Shown here in pieces: positions 8,547-18,381 of a stretch of 40,000 nucleotides of DNA. The DNA comes from Chlorobiaceae bacterium. Its GTDB lineage: Bacteria > Bacteroidota > Chlorobiia > Chlorobiales > Chlorobiaceae. The position numbers were made by a program, and so were the translations under genes. Numbering within the stretch: position 1 is the first letter of the stretch; every line of letters starts with the position of its first letter. Where the stretch lies: assembly GCA_013334755.1 (NCBI GenBank), contig JAAXWX010000015.1, positions 1-40,000 on the forward strand, given 5' to 3'. Below the pieces are notes generated by a model. The model saw nothing but the letters and a program-made list of their open reading frames with translations, had not been told where the DNA came from and did not search any database.

Positions 8547-11500
8547 GTGGAACGGATAAAAAACTATAGCATCAAGCTTCTCATAGCATGTTCGGCATTC
8601 GTGCTGCTGCTGTCACTCTCCTCCCTGTTTGTCCTGAACAGCGGGGTGCTTGACCGGTTTGCCCGGGAGCGGGTGATTGCACTTTTTAACGAAAAATTTT
8701 TCGGACGGCTTGAATTACAAGAGCTGCACCTGAAGTTTCCGAACAATGTCACCCTGATCAATCCCCGTATTTATGGCCCTGGAGAAAAAATACCGGCTCT
8801 TGATGCGCAAACGCTTACAATGAAATTCAATATTCTCTCGCTTCTTCAGCCTGATATCAGAAAATTATATGTCCGGCGCCTTACAGCCGATGCGCTGAAT
8901 GCAAGGATTATTGAACAGAACAACGGCAAACTTAATCTTGAACTTGTGTTTGCTTCCCGCGACCCCGATTCGACGAAAGCGCCGCTGGACCATTTTTTCT
9001 GCAAAACCCTGCTGCTAAACAACGGCAGCCTCTCTTACTCAGCAAAGAGGAACACGTTCGGCAATGGCCGGCTCGACCTGAAAGGCATCAATCTCAAGCT
9101 CTCATCATTTACCGTCAGGAAAAAACTGCTGCAGGGAACCCTGGAACAACTGCGCCTCGACCTCCCGCAACAGCACTTCTCTGTACAACAGGTTTCAGGG
9201 AAATTTCTCTTTTCTGAAACCCGTTCCGAGCTGCTTTCCCTGAAGTTCAAGGGCAATAAAAGCCGTGCAGAGCTTTCGGCCACGCTCGACCACTTCAACA
9301 TTTTTGCTTCACAGCCTCAAAAACAGCTCGCCCTTGCCACCTCTTTTCTGAATGTCCAGGAGCTTGCGCTGCACAGCGACGATTTGAAGCTTTTCTACCC
9401 GGCACTTGCTCTGCCTTCCGGCATCTACACTCTTAAAGGCAACGCAAGAGGCAAAAAAGACAATATTGAAATCATCAATGCGCTCCTGACCCAAAACAAA
9501 AGCAGGCTGGCTGTAAAGGGAGAACTGCTTCACCTGCAGAGCAGCAGCGCTTTTGCTTTTGCAGTGAAATGTGACAGTTCGAAAATCGCCCGCCCTTTTG
9601 TTGAGTCATTGCTCACAGAGAGCCCCCTGAGGGAAATTGCACAAAAAACCGGTGACATTACCTTCCTTGGCAATGCGAAGGGAACGCTGAACGCTGTCAA
9701 GGCTGACATTACCACACTCTCAGCTCTTGGAGAAGTTTCAATGAGTGGTGAGGCTTCAAGGGATGTATCACAGCAGATCGCCGGCAAGGGGACGTTTCAA
9801 CTGAAAGGCTGCAAACCGCACATCTTCATGCAGCCTGAAAGCGGAAAAAGTATACTGAATGCTTCGGGCAGTTTTGAGGGAGTGATGACCGGTAACGCGG
9901 TCAGCCAGCTGGCGCTTGACATGAAGCTCGCTGACTCCTTCTGGCAGAACCAGCCGGTGAAAGAGGGGTTGATCACGGTAAAGTACGGCAACAGCGTACT
10001 GAATACCACTCTTGTTTTGAACAACACTCTGACGACTTTCAATCTGGACGGCGAGATCGACTGGAGAGAGAATGTACCCCGCTACCATGCATCCGGTAAA
10101 ACAACCGCTCTTGACATATCGAAAATTCTTGGTTTACAAGAGGTTACAACCGACCTGAACGGCGTATTTGCCGTACAGGGTTCGGGATTTGACCCGAAAA
10201 TGCTGAATGTAGCAGCCAGTCTGCAGTTTTCACCGTCCACCATCAATGGACTCCGGCTGAAAGAACACTCTAACGTTTCCCTTGAAATTGCTCATGCTGC
10301 CGCCTCTTCGCGGGCAAGCATCAAGAGTGATTTTCTTGATCTGCTTGCTGAAGGCGATTATACCCTTGATGAGCTGATCGCTTTCACCAATGTTACCGCT
10401 TCAGCTCTTGCACGGGAGACAGCTTCCCAGAATATCTGGCACGCCCCTCCGCCTGCTTCTGTTACTGCGGCAGCAGTGCTTAAAAGACCCTTCACGGTCA
10501 ATTACCGCATCACGGCAAAAGATATCTCGCCTTTGGTTCTGCTTTTTCCTCTACAGGGAGTTGCCCTGAAGGGCACCGCTGAAGGAACGGCGACTTACCG
10601 CAACGGGACCTATTCGACCATTGGGTCAATAAACCTTGCGAAGTTGCGCTCCCGCGACGATTTTTTACTTGAAAATCTTTCCATGAAGGCGGATCTGCTA
10701 TGCAGCAGCAGCGGCGTTCCGAAAGCGGCGATATCCGGCAAGGCTTCATCGATCACTGTTTCCGGGAAAAAAACCGGAGAGACGCTTTTTTCCGCCCTCT
10801 ATACACCATCACATCTCGAGGGTGCTATCGACGTTGCCATACCGGATCCTTTGCAGCAACTCTCTGCAAAATTCACGGCAACCCGGAGCCCGATCGGTTA
10901 TGACATCCTCGTTAACCACCTGTCGATGAAGGACTCTGCAGGTCTCTGGAAGGCCGAGGAAAATTCGCATCTGACTCTTGGCAGAACTTCTGCAAGATTC
11001 AGCCGTTTCACTATTGCAAAAGGGATGCAGCAGGCGGTATTTGATGGCGAGCTCAGCAACTCACAACCAGGAAGCTTTCAATGCACATTATCCAATATTG
11101 AACTGAACGAGCTGAAGCGGTTTGCGCTCGACCCTTCACTCGAAAAACTTGCCGGAACGATCAACGCCACCCTGACGGTCAGTGGAAACCCTGACTCAAA
11201 AACAAGTACACTGAAAGTGAATGGTGTGAAGATCAGTTATGAGGAGATCATGATTGGAAACCTGCTGGCCAATGTTGTCCATAACGGCAAACAGCTTCGT
11301 TTTGAACTGCACAGCAGCCCCCCGAAAAGCGACAAGATTGCCGAAAAACCGGCAGTATCGATGAACACTATTGATGGAAGCGGAACCATTCCTCTTCTCA
11401 TAAGCTACTATCCTCTCCGTCTGAGAATGGCTGAGCAGGAAGCCATCAGCGCATCGTTACGTTCTGATAACCTTTCAGCCCAGTTTCTTGAATACCTTCT

Positions 11501-13079
11501 GCCTTTCTTTGAATCGGCTGAAGGAATTATCCCCACAACGCTGAAAATCGAAGGGCGAACGCCGAATCCGGAAATTTACCTGACCAGCCATCTGCGTAAT
11601 ACCTCTATTAAAATAGAGCCGACACAGGCAGCCTATAAGCTCAATGGCGAAGTCTATGTCACCCCTAAAGCTGTTGAACTGCGGGAAATCACCGTCAGGG
11701 ACAACTACAGCGGAACCGGGGTCATCAATGGAGTGGTGAAACTTGACAAGCTGCAACCTTCCGGCATGGAGCTTAAAGGCCGATTGAACAGCCTCCTTTT
11801 GTACAACAAAAAAGACAAGGGAGATGAAACCTCGTTCGGAACCATTACCGGCTCAACCCAGAACATTCTGGTTCACGGGACGCTTTCCGCACCGGTTATC
11901 GAAGGCGAACTGAGGATTGACTCTGCGGATTTCTCGCTCTACCGAATGGGAGCCAATGAGAGTACAAAGTATATCGGTGTTGAAAAATTTATTGAATTCA
12001 TACCACGTTACCCTTCACAGAACAATCCGGATATGGAAAACAGGAAAACACCTGGAAATCCGACGGAATTTTATTATTCGCTCATCGATATCCTGCAGAT
12101 AAAAAACCTGCATCTCAGCAGTAACGTACCGCTCAAGTATACGGTTGTTTTTGACCGCCTCAGAGGAGAACAACTTGAATCGACAATCAACAACCTCTCG
12201 TTGATTGTCAGCAAGTATAACCAGCAATATCAGCTCTTTGGATCGGTCAACATCACTGGCGGCAAGTACAAATTTTCCAATTCCTACTTTGATCTGGAGA
12301 ATGGAGGGAGAATCATCTGGAACAATGTCGACATCCGAAACGGGGTCATGAACAATCTGTACGGAAGCAAATATCTCAATGCGTCAAGCCAGCAGACCGG
12401 AGAGCGCGATAACGTCAAGCTTCTGCTTGCTATTACCGGTACGCTGAATGAGCCCCAGGTCGTCATGGGCTACTACCTCAATGAGCAATCGCAGCCTTAT
12501 GCGTCAACAAACAGGATCGGTGGTCAGTCGAGTCTTATCGACTCCTACGCGGAACTGAACGTCATCTCCCTGCTGCTTTCCAGGCAGTGGTATGTCAAAC
12601 CGGGAAGTAATGGTCAGAACGGCAATATTGCCGTCTCAAGCGTCGGGCTTTCCGCCGGTACCGGTATTCTGTCTTCCCGAATCTCAAAGGTGATCCAGGA
12701 TATCGGCGGACTTGAAAGTTTCAATGTCAATGTTGGCATGAATAAACGTGGTGCGCTCAGTGGTCTTGACCTGTACTTTGCACTCAGTGTTCCGGGGACT
12801 GGTGGAAAAGTCCGGTTTATCGGCACAGGAACTCCCGGTATAGGTGAATCATCTGCAACGGATTATTACGGCACTGCACAGAAAATCGAATATCGGGTCA
12901 GCCCTAAAGTTTTCGTCGAAGCCTCCCGTTCTTATGGACAAAACGGAAATACCATCTCAAGCAATAATCTGCAGAAACCGGCGGAAACATGGGGTGTCAG
13001 CCTTTCCTACAGGGAGCGTTTCAATACCTGGGACCAGTTCTGGAAACGCATTTTCCCGTCTTCCGACAAGAAAAGATAA
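8547..13079 (+). CDS. tamB: TamB/YtfN-family translocation and assembly module (DUF490)
   Basis: A 1510-aa envelope protein. Residues about 8-31 are a single hydrophobic signal-anchor, the remainder is a long periplasmic region of repetitive beta-rich AsmA/TamB-like units, and the C-terminal third contains the DUF490/TamB domain (for example GSVNITGGKYKF, followed by ITGTLNEPQVVMGY). TamB-type proteins bridge inner and outer membranes; they assist outer-membrane protein assembly and are implicated in lipid transport. The length is close to the E. coli protein (about 1260) plus an extension. The start is GTG at 8547, 13 bases after rfaE2 and in the same transcript by spacing. No TamA/BamA partner is in the window. 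The protein closes with a short basic tail (IFPSSDKKR). Confidence 0.88.
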   Translation: MERIKNYSIKLLIACSAFVLLLSLSSLFVLNSGVLDRFARERVIALFNEKFFGRLELQELHLKFPNNVTLINPRIYGPGEKIPALDAQTLTMKFNILSLLQPDIRKLYVRRLTADALNARIIEQNNGKLNLELVFASRDPDSTKAPLDHFFCKTLLLNNGSLSYSAKRNTFGNGRLDLKGINLKLSSFTVRKKLLQGTLEQLRLDLPQQHFSVQQVSGKFLFSETRSELLSLKFKGNKSRAELSATLDHFNIFASQPQKQLALATSFLNVQELALHSDDLKLFYPALALPSGIYTLKGNARGKKDNIEIINALLTQNKSRLAVKGELLHLQSSSAFAFAVKCDSSKIARPFVESLLTESPLREIAQKTGDITFLGNAKGTLNAVKADITTLSALGEVSMSGEASRDVSQQIAGKGTFQLKGCKPHIFMQPESGKSILNASGSFEGVMTGNAVSQLALDMKLADSFWQNQPVKEGLITVKYGNSVLNTTLVLNNTLTTFNLDGEIDWRENVPRYHASGKTTALDISKILGLQEVTTDLNGVFAVQGSGFDPKMLNVAASLQFSPSTINGLRLKEHSNVSLEIAHAAASSRASIKSDFLDLLAEGDYTLDELIAFTNVTASALARETASQNIWHAPPPASVTAAAVLKRPFTVNYRITAKDISPLVLLFPLQGVALKGTAEGTATYRNGTYSTIGSINLAKLRSRDDFLLENLSMKADLLCSSSGVPKAAISGKASSITVSGKKTGETLFSALYTPSHLEGAIDVAIPDPLQQLSAKFTATRSPIGYDILVNHLSMKDSAGLWKAEENSHLTLGRTSARFSRFTIAKGMQQAVFDGELSNSQPGSFQCTLSNIELNELKRFALDPSLEKLAGTINATLTVSGNPDSKTSTLKVNGVKISYEEIMIGNLLANVVHNGKQLRFELHSSPPKSDKIAEKPAVSMNTIDGSGTIPLLISYYPLRLRMAEQEAISASLRSDNLSAQFLEYLLPFFESAEGIIPTTLKIEGRTPNPEIYLTSHLRNTSIKIEPTQAAYKLNGEVYVTPKAVELREITVRDNYSGTGVINGVVKLDKLQPSGMELKGRLNSLLLYNKKDKGDETSFGTITGSTQNILVHGTLSAPVIEGELRIDSADFSLYRMGANESTKYIGVEKFIEFIPRYPSQNNPDMENRKTPGNPTEFYYSLIDILQIKNLHLSSNVPLKYTVVFDRLRGEQLESTINNLSLIVSKYNQQYQLFGSVNITGGKYKFSNSYFDLENGGRIIWNNVDIRNGVMNNLYGSKYLNASSQQTGERDNVKLLLAITGTLNEPQVVMGYYLNEQSQPYASTNRIGGQSSLIDSYAELNVISLLLSRQWYVKPGSNGQNGNIAVSSVGLSAGTGILSSRISKVIQDIGGLESFNVNVGMNKRGALSGLDLYFALSVPGTGGKVRFIGTGTPGIGESSATDYYGTAQKIEYRVSPKVFVEASRSYGQNGNTISSNNLQKPAETWGVSLSYRERFNTWDQFWKRIFPSSDKKR

Positions 13080-13130
13080 ATCCTTGCTGTTTTTTGTAAA
13101 TTGCCAGCAAACCATTCTGCAACAAACCCC

Positions 13131-13137
13131 GGAGGAG
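13131..13137 (+). promoter_or_regulatory. Ribosome binding site of coaBC (fixes a TTG start)
   Basis: GGAGGAG lies seven bases before TTG at 13145-13147. It is the strongest Shine-Dalgarno match in the region and supports the non-ATG start of coaBC, since no ATG lies at a suitable distance in that frame. Confidence 0.7.
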
Positions 13138-13144
13138 CAACGAC

Positions 13145-14368
13145 TTGAGAGGAAAAAACATCATCATCGGCATTTGCGGAGGCATTGCGGCTTACAAGAT
13201 ACCGCAGCTTGTGAGACTCTTAAAAAAAAGAGGGGCAAATGTCAGAGTGGCGTTGACTGATGGCGGAACCCGTTTTGTCAGTGAGCTTGCGCTTGCGACC
13301 GTTTCAGGAGAACCGGTCTATCGCAAAATCTTTCCTCCAATGGATACCGAAAATATGGATTATACCCGCCATATTACTCTTGGTGAGTGGGCTGATGCCC
13401 TGGTGATTGCTCCGGCTACGGCAAATACTCTGGCAAAACTTACTGCCGGCCTGTGCGATGACATGCTTTCAGTCATTTTTATTACGCTGCGGCCTGCAAA
13501 ACCGGTACTGATTTTTCCGGCCATGGACGGCCAGATGTTTCTGTCGCCCTCGGTACAAAGAAATATTGCAACACTTGCCGCCCAGGGGTGCACCATCATC
13601 AACCCTGAAAGCGGGGAGCTTGCCTCAGGACTATGCGGCCTTGGCCGTATGCCTGAACCTGAGGCTATCCTTGCCTCGCTTGAAGAGGTGCTGCATACCA
13701 CCGAAAATATTTCTCCACTTTCTGGTAAATCTGTTGTGGTCACTGCAGGACCAACGCGGGAAAAAATTGACGGTGTCCGTTTTATCTCAAACTACTCTTC
13801 GGGAAAAATGGGATTTGCCGTCGCCCGTGCTGCCGCAAAACGTGGAGCTCTGGTGACCCTCATTACCGGACCGGTTCATCTTGACACCCCTCCGGGAGTA
13901 AAACGCATTGATGTGGAAAGTGCCGCAGAAATGCATGATGCCGCTCAAAAATTTTTTCGAAGCTGCAGCATCTTTATCGGTGCCGCGGCCGTTGCAGATT
14001 ATCGCCCGGCAGCACCTTGTGAAGGGAAAATAAAAAAAGATGCACAGGAAATGGAGCTCTCCCTTGTAAGGAACCCTGATATCCTTGCTGAATTCAGCCT
14101 GCAGAAAAGCTCAGGTCAGCTTGCCATAGGATTTGCGCTTGAAATGGAGTCTGACATTGACAACGCGCGAAAAAAACTTGAAACAAAAAAACTCGATCTG
14201 ATTGCGTTCAATTTCTTTGATCATAAAACTGCAGGCTTTGAGGTCGATACAAATATTCTTACCCTGATAGAGAACCAGGGAACAACAACAGAACTTCCTC
14301 AGCTGACAAAGGAGAGCGCAGCTGAAAGACTTCTTGACGCCATAGAACAACGTTGCACGAGAACCTGA
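13145..14368 (+). CDS. coaBC: Bifunctional phosphopantothenoylcysteine decarboxylase / phosphopantothenate-cysteine ligase
   Basis: A 407-aa Dfp protein making 4'-phosphopantetheine for coenzyme A. The CoaC flavoprotein half (about 1-185) shows GICGGIAAYK, catalytic His76 (TRHITLGEW), PATANTLAKL with Asn94, and the substrate flap GLCGLGRMPEPE with Cys164. The CoaB half (about 190-400) shows VTAGPTREKIDGVRFISNYS (Asn216 in the acyl-cytidylate site), the AAVADYRP segment and KIKKDAQEM. The PxMNxxMW motif of E. coli reads PAMDGQMF (125-132), with Asp in place of Asn; Bacteroidota enzymes commonly have PAMD as well, so this is probably lineage-typical. It starts at TTG behind a strong ribosome site, 65 bases after tamB, and its end lies just before or slightly over the start of the uracil-DNA glycosylase gene. 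Confidence 0.93.
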   Translation: MRGKNIIIGICGGIAAYKIPQLVRLLKKRGANVRVALTDGGTRFVSELALATVSGEPVYRKIFPPMDTENMDYTRHITLGEWADALVIAPATANTLAKLTAGLCDDMLSVIFITLRPAKPVLIFPAMDGQMFLSPSVQRNIATLAAQGCTIINPESGELASGLCGLGRMPEPEAILASLEEVLHTTENISPLSGKSVVVTAGPTREKIDGVRFISNYSSGKMGFAVARAAAKRGALVTLITGPVHLDTPPGVKRIDVESAAEMHDAAQKFFRSCSIFIGAAAVADYRPAAPCEGKIKKDAQEMELSLVRNPDILAEFSLQKSSGQLAIGFALEMESDIDNARKKLETKKLDLIAFNFFDHKTAGFEVDTNILTLIENQGTTTELPQLTKESAAERLLDAIEQRCTRT

Positions 14369-14397
14369 ATCAATACCTGAAAACGAACGATTGTGTC

Positions 14398-15054
14398 ATG
14401 CAAGGCTCATTATTCGACAGCGAAGACAACACGCCCTCTGAAGAAAGAATTGCCCTGTCAGCGGCAGAAGAGTTGGCAAAGCTCCAGGAAACTGCAAAGG
14501 AGTGCCGCAAATGCAGGCTTGCCTCTACACGGCGGAATGTTGTCGTCGGTGAGGGAAACCCCAGAGCGGACATGGTCATTATCGGTGAGGCGCCGGGAGC
14601 GGATGAGGATGCTTCGGGGCGCCCTTTTGTCGGACGCTCAGGCCAGCTTCTCGGAAAAATTCTTCAGGCGGTGCATTTTGAACGCGAAGAGGTCTATATC
14701 TGTAATATTTTGAAATGCCGCCCACCGGGAAACCGGAACCCCCTTCAGGATGAAATATTCTGCTGCATGCCCTGGCTGCTCCGCCAGTTGGAGATTATCA
14801 AACCTGAAATCATTCTGATCCTTGGAAAGGTCGCCGCAAATACCATTCTTGAAAACAACCTCTCCATGGGAGTAATGCGAGGCCGGCTTATCAGATGGAA
14901 AGAGTTCGACTGTTTTGTGACCTATCACCCTGCCGCACTGCTGCGTAACCCCAACTGGAAGCGCGCATGCTGGGAGGATGTACAGATGATGCGACGCCAT
15001 TACGAAAAAAGCAGCAGAAGGGAAACGCTCCATAAACATGAAATTGAACGATGA
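14398..15054 (+). CDS. Uracil-DNA glycosylase, family 4 (Fe-S)
   Basis: A 218-aa member of the thermostable family-4 UDGs, which remove uracil from DNA and carry a 4Fe-4S cluster. The four cluster cysteines are seen as C36-x2-C39 (ECRKC) and C107 with C122 or C123 (KCRPPGNRNP then FCC). Motif A is GEAPGADED at 63-71, with GRPFVGRSGQLL after it, and motif B is HPAALLRNP at 177-185. An in-frame TTG at 14353 would add 15 residues and overlap coaBC by 16 bases; the ATG at 14398 is preferred, but neither has a clear ribosome site. The last four bases overlap the dnaB start (ATGA), so translation of the two is probably coupled, placing a repair enzyme next to the replicative helicase. Confidence 0.9.
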   Translation: MQGSLFDSEDNTPSEERIALSAAEELAKLQETAKECRKCRLASTRRNVVVGEGNPRADMVIIGEAPGADEDASGRPFVGRSGQLLGKILQAVHFEREEVYICNILKCRPPGNRNPLQDEIFCCMPWLLRQLEIIKPEIILILGKVAANTILENNLSMGVMRGRLIRWKEFDCFVTYHPAALLRNPNWKRACWEDVQMMRRHYEKSSRRETLHKHEIER

Positions 15055-16574
15055 TCAAGAAACCACCAGTTCCGATAGATTTCAGCAAGGATATTGATTT
15101 CAGCCAGGAAAGCCGTGTCCCCCCTTACTCAACTGAAATTGAACAGGAGGTACTTGCCTGCATTCTGCTTGAAGATGACCCTATTGAACAGGTCATCCAG
15201 ATATTCGGAGATAACGGTGAGGAGGTCTTTTATGAGCGGCGCCATCAGATCATTTTCAGGGCGATGATGCAGCTTTACCATAAACGGCAGGCAATCGACA
15301 TTATCACGGTCAGCGAAGAGCTGCTGAAAATGAGCGAGCTTGAACCGGTCGGAGGGCGGCACTATCTGGCCGAACTTTCCGGAAAAGTCATCAGTGCGGC
15401 AAATATTGAATACTATGCCCGACTGGCAAAGGAAAAGTACCTTTACCGGCGGATGATTTCCATATCGGCTAAAATTTCCGGTGTGGCTTACAGCTCTTCA
15501 ATGGACATTTTCGATCTTGTCGAACATGCTTCCCAGCAGTTTTTCAATATCTCCCAGGCTGGTATCAAAAAGAAAGCATCGTTAATCAAGGAGCTTGTCA
15601 AAAATGGTATCAGGATGCTTGAGAGCCTGAGGGCTTCACAATCATCGGTCACCGGCGTTGGATCGGGATTCTCCGAACTTGATCAGCTTACTGCCGGATT
15701 CCAGCCATCCGACATGATTATCATTGCAGCAAGGCCTTCTGCCGGAAAAACCGCACTGGCACTTGCAGTCGCCCGTAATGCTGCTGTCGATTTCGATACC
15801 CCGGTGCTTTTTTTCAGCCTTGAAATGGCTGAGGTGCAGCTGGCCATACGACTGATGTGCGCTGAAGCCTACGTTGAGTCTCAGCTTGTCAGGACTGGCC
15901 GTATAACACCTGAAATGATGGGACGGATCATTAACAGCATGGATAAGCTCAATGAGGCGAAACTCTTTATTGACGATACACCGGGTATCTCCATTATGGA
16001 GCTTGCTGCGAAAACACGCAGGATGAAACAGGAGCATAATATCGGTATGGTTGTGGTCGATTACCTTCAGCTGGTGACACCGGTCAGGGATGGCAGAACA
16101 AACCGGGAACAGGAAATAGCGCAGATATCCCGCTCTCTTAAAGCACTGGCCAAGGAGCTGAATATTCCGGTGATCGCCCTTGCCCAGCTTAACCGCTCGG
16201 TTGAACAGCGATCAGGCGACAGAAGGCCCCAGCTTAGTGATCTGAGAGAATCAGGCTCTATTGAACAGGACGCCGATGTTGTCATGTTTCTTTCACGGCC
16301 GGAAATGTACGGCAAGCAAACCTTTGAAGATGGCTCATCAACGAAAGATGTTGTGGAAATTGTAATTGGCAAGCAGCGCAATGGCCCGATCGGGGATATT
16401 CGCTTGTTATTCCTGAAAAATTATGGCCGGTTTCAGTCTACCGCCAATACGTATATTACCAGCAGTGAAGAATCAAGCACTTCATATGAACAGGAGCGCC
16501 ATGTTCCTGCTCTTGCAGATACAGAAAAATCGAAGAGCAGCTCATTCATCGCTCAGGACGATGCACCTTTTTAA
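15051..16574 (+). CDS. dnaB: Replicative DNA helicase DnaB
   Basis: A 507-aa hexameric 5'-3' helicase of the replication fork. The N-terminal domain (about 24-130, opening PPYSTEIEQEVLACIL) interacts with primase; the RecA-like C-terminal domain carries Walker A ARPSAGKTALAL (about 226-237), FFSLEM, Walker B VVVDYLQL (about 334) and the DnaB motif ALAQLNRSVEQR, followed by SDLRESGSIEQDAD. A low-complexity, Ser-rich tail of about 45 residues ends in DDAPF, resembling the acidic-hydrophobic tips that bind SSB-like or loader surfaces; that comparison is only inference. No intein is present, although DnaB is a common intein host. The start overlaps the glycosylase gene by four bases and ptsI follows after nine bases. 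Confidence 0.96.
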   Translation: MIKKPPVPIDFSKDIDFSQESRVPPYSTEIEQEVLACILLEDDPIEQVIQIFGDNGEEVFYERRHQIIFRAMMQLYHKRQAIDIITVSEELLKMSELEPVGGRHYLAELSGKVISAANIEYYARLAKEKYLYRRMISISAKISGVAYSSSMDIFDLVEHASQQFFNISQAGIKKKASLIKELVKNGIRMLESLRASQSSVTGVGSGFSELDQLTAGFQPSDMIIIAARPSAGKTALALAVARNAAVDFDTPVLFFSLEMAEVQLAIRLMCAEAYVESQLVRTGRITPEMMGRIINSMDKLNEAKLFIDDTPGISIMELAAKTRRMKQEHNIGMVVVDYLQLVTPVRDGRTNREQEIAQISRSLKALAKELNIPVIALAQLNRSVEQRSGDRRPQLSDLRESGSIEQDADVVMFLSRPEMYGKQTFEDGSSTKDVVEIVIGKQRNGPIGDIRLLFLKNYGRFQSTANTYITSSEESSTSYEQERHVPALADTEKSKSSSFIAQDDAPF

Positions 16575-16583
16575 ATTATTATT

Positions 16584-18368
16584 ATGCCGGCCAAAAAACA
16601 ACCCCTCAGCTTTGGACGCAGAAGCACAACACAAGAGCCCGCACAGAAGGGCACAGAAGCAACCTATTCAGGTATCGGCGGTTCCAGAGGAATTACCATA
16701 GGTGAGTGTTATACGTTCGTCAAGGAGGAAAGTAAACATGAAGTCAGGGAGCTGACCGACAAAAACATCATTGATGAGATTGAACGATTCCTTGCCGCCC
16801 TGGACCGGTCTGAACATGAACTGAAAAAAATTGAGCTGATCACCATCAGAAAACTTGGGAAAAGCTACTCAAATCTGTTTCAGGCCCAGATTATGATGCT
16901 GCACGATCCGATTCTGATCGATACCATCACAAATCGTATCCGTTCAGAGCGCAAAGGAGCTCATCTTGTTATTGCAGAAGAGTTTGATCATTATCTTCAA
17001 AATTTTAAAAATTCAGATAGCCTTATTTTCCAGGATCGGGCAGATGATCTGCTTGATATCAAAAACCGGATTATCAGAAACCTGAACATCAGAAAACTTC
17101 ACTCATGGATACCTGAAGGGGTCATTGTTTCGTCCGACAATCTCTCGCCTGCCGATATCATTCTCTTGAGCCGCAGCAATGTCAAGGGTTTTGTCACCGA
17201 TTCAGGAGGAAAAACCTCGCATATCTGCCTGATCTGCAAGTCACTCAACATTCCGATCGTTGTCGGTCTCGGAAACCTCTCCGAAAAGGTTTCGACCGGC
17301 ACACCAATGATCATTGATGGAGGTACAGGAACCGTAATAACCTATCCTCAGGAAAAAACTGTTGCGCGGTATACCAGAAAAAAAGAGCAGGCGAAAAAAA
17401 CGGAAGACAATACCTCACTGACGGCTGAGCTGCCCGCGACAACAAAATGCGGTGTCAGAATTAACTTTTATGCCAATATCGACTTCAAGGAAGAGGTGCA
17501 CGCCATAACTGCTGCTGGCGGTGAGGGAGTAGGTCTGTTCAGAAGCGAAAACCTCTTTACTGAAGGCACAAAAGTGCCCAGGGAGTCTGAACAGTATGAT
17601 TATTATCGGGAAATGGCTGAAGCGATTGCACCGATGCCTCTTGATATACGCCTGTTTGATATCGGAGGTGACAAGCTGATCTACTCTCCGGTGAAGGAAC
17701 CGAATCCAAACCTTGGATGGAGGGGTGTCAGAATTTTGATCGATCTGCCTGAAATTCTGGAGGCTCAGCTCAGAGCTGTCATAAGGGCGAATATCCATGG
17801 CAATATTGATATTCTCATCCCCATGATCATCTCTGTTGATGAGATCCGCCATGTCAGGACAATCATCAACAAAAACTATGCTGAACTGTCAACCGAAACT
17901 GATTCACAGGTCAGAAAACCGAGAGTCGGAGCGATGATAGAGGTCCCTGCTGCGGTTGAACTCATTGACGAGATTTCAAAATGTGTCGATTTCATAAGCA
18001 TCGGCACTAATGATCTCACCCAGTACACGCTTGCTGTGGACAGGAACAACGTTATTATTCAGGATCTGTTTGAAAAATTTCATCCGGCAATCATCCGTCA
18101 GCTGCACAGAGTGATCAGCGTTGCCCGCAAGAACCATTGCAGGACGATGATATGCGGCGATATGGGTTCGGATCAACTCGCACTGCCGTTTCTGTTGGGA
18201 TGTGGACTCAGAAAATTCAGTGTCGTCGTTTCAGACATTCCGAAACTCAAATCACTGGTATCGCGCTACTCTCTCTATGAAACAGAAGCACTCGCCGAGG
18301 AGTGCATCTCGCTTGACACCTCCGCTGCTGTCAAAGCGTGCCTGGAAAAGTTCCAGGCAGCACATTGA
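16584..18368 (+). CDS. ptsI: Phosphoenolpyruvate-protein phosphotransferase (PTS enzyme I)
   Basis: A 594-aa enzyme I, which takes phosphate from PEP and passes it to HPr. The swivelling domain has GGKTSHIC with active-site His213; the PEP-binding barrel shows GLFRSENLF, the stretch IGTNDLTQYTLAVDR, and MICGDMGSD with catalytic Cys524. About 27 extra residues precede the usual start (GIGGSRGITIG), polar and without a targeting signal. No HPr or EII genes are in the window. Lone PtsI with HPr and HPr kinase is known in organisms without sugar transport by PTS, where it acts in regulation; that is inference here. It is the last gene of the plus-strand run from rfaE2 and is followed by a hairpin terminator inside the end of ppiD. 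Confidence 0.93.
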   Translation: MPAKKQPLSFGRRSTTQEPAQKGTEATYSGIGGSRGITIGECYTFVKEESKHEVRELTDKNIIDEIERFLAALDRSEHELKKIELITIRKLGKSYSNLFQAQIMMLHDPILIDTITNRIRSERKGAHLVIAEEFDHYLQNFKNSDSLIFQDRADDLLDIKNRIIRNLNIRKLHSWIPEGVIVSSDNLSPADIILLSRSNVKGFVTDSGGKTSHICLICKSLNIPIVVGLGNLSEKVSTGTPMIIDGGTGTVITYPQEKTVARYTRKKEQAKKTEDNTSLTAELPATTKCGVRINFYANIDFKEEVHAITAAGGEGVGLFRSENLFTEGTKVPRESEQYDYYREMAEAIAPMPLDIRLFDIGGDKLIYSPVKEPNPNLGWRGVRILIDLPEILEAQLRAVIRANIHGNIDILIPMIISVDEIRHVRTIINKNYAELSTETDSQVRKPRVGAMIEVPAAVELIDEISKCVDFISIGTNDLTQYTLAVDRNNVIIQDLFEKFHPAIIRQLHRVISVARKNHCRTMICGDMGSDQLALPFLLGCGLRKFSVVVSDIPKLKSLVSRYSLYETEALAEECISLDTSAAVKACLEKFQAAH

Positions 18369-18381
18369 TCCGTGTGTGAGG

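Noticed and set aside
15051-16574. Possible intein in dnaB
   Set aside because: The protein has normal length and all helicase motifs follow each other without an insert.
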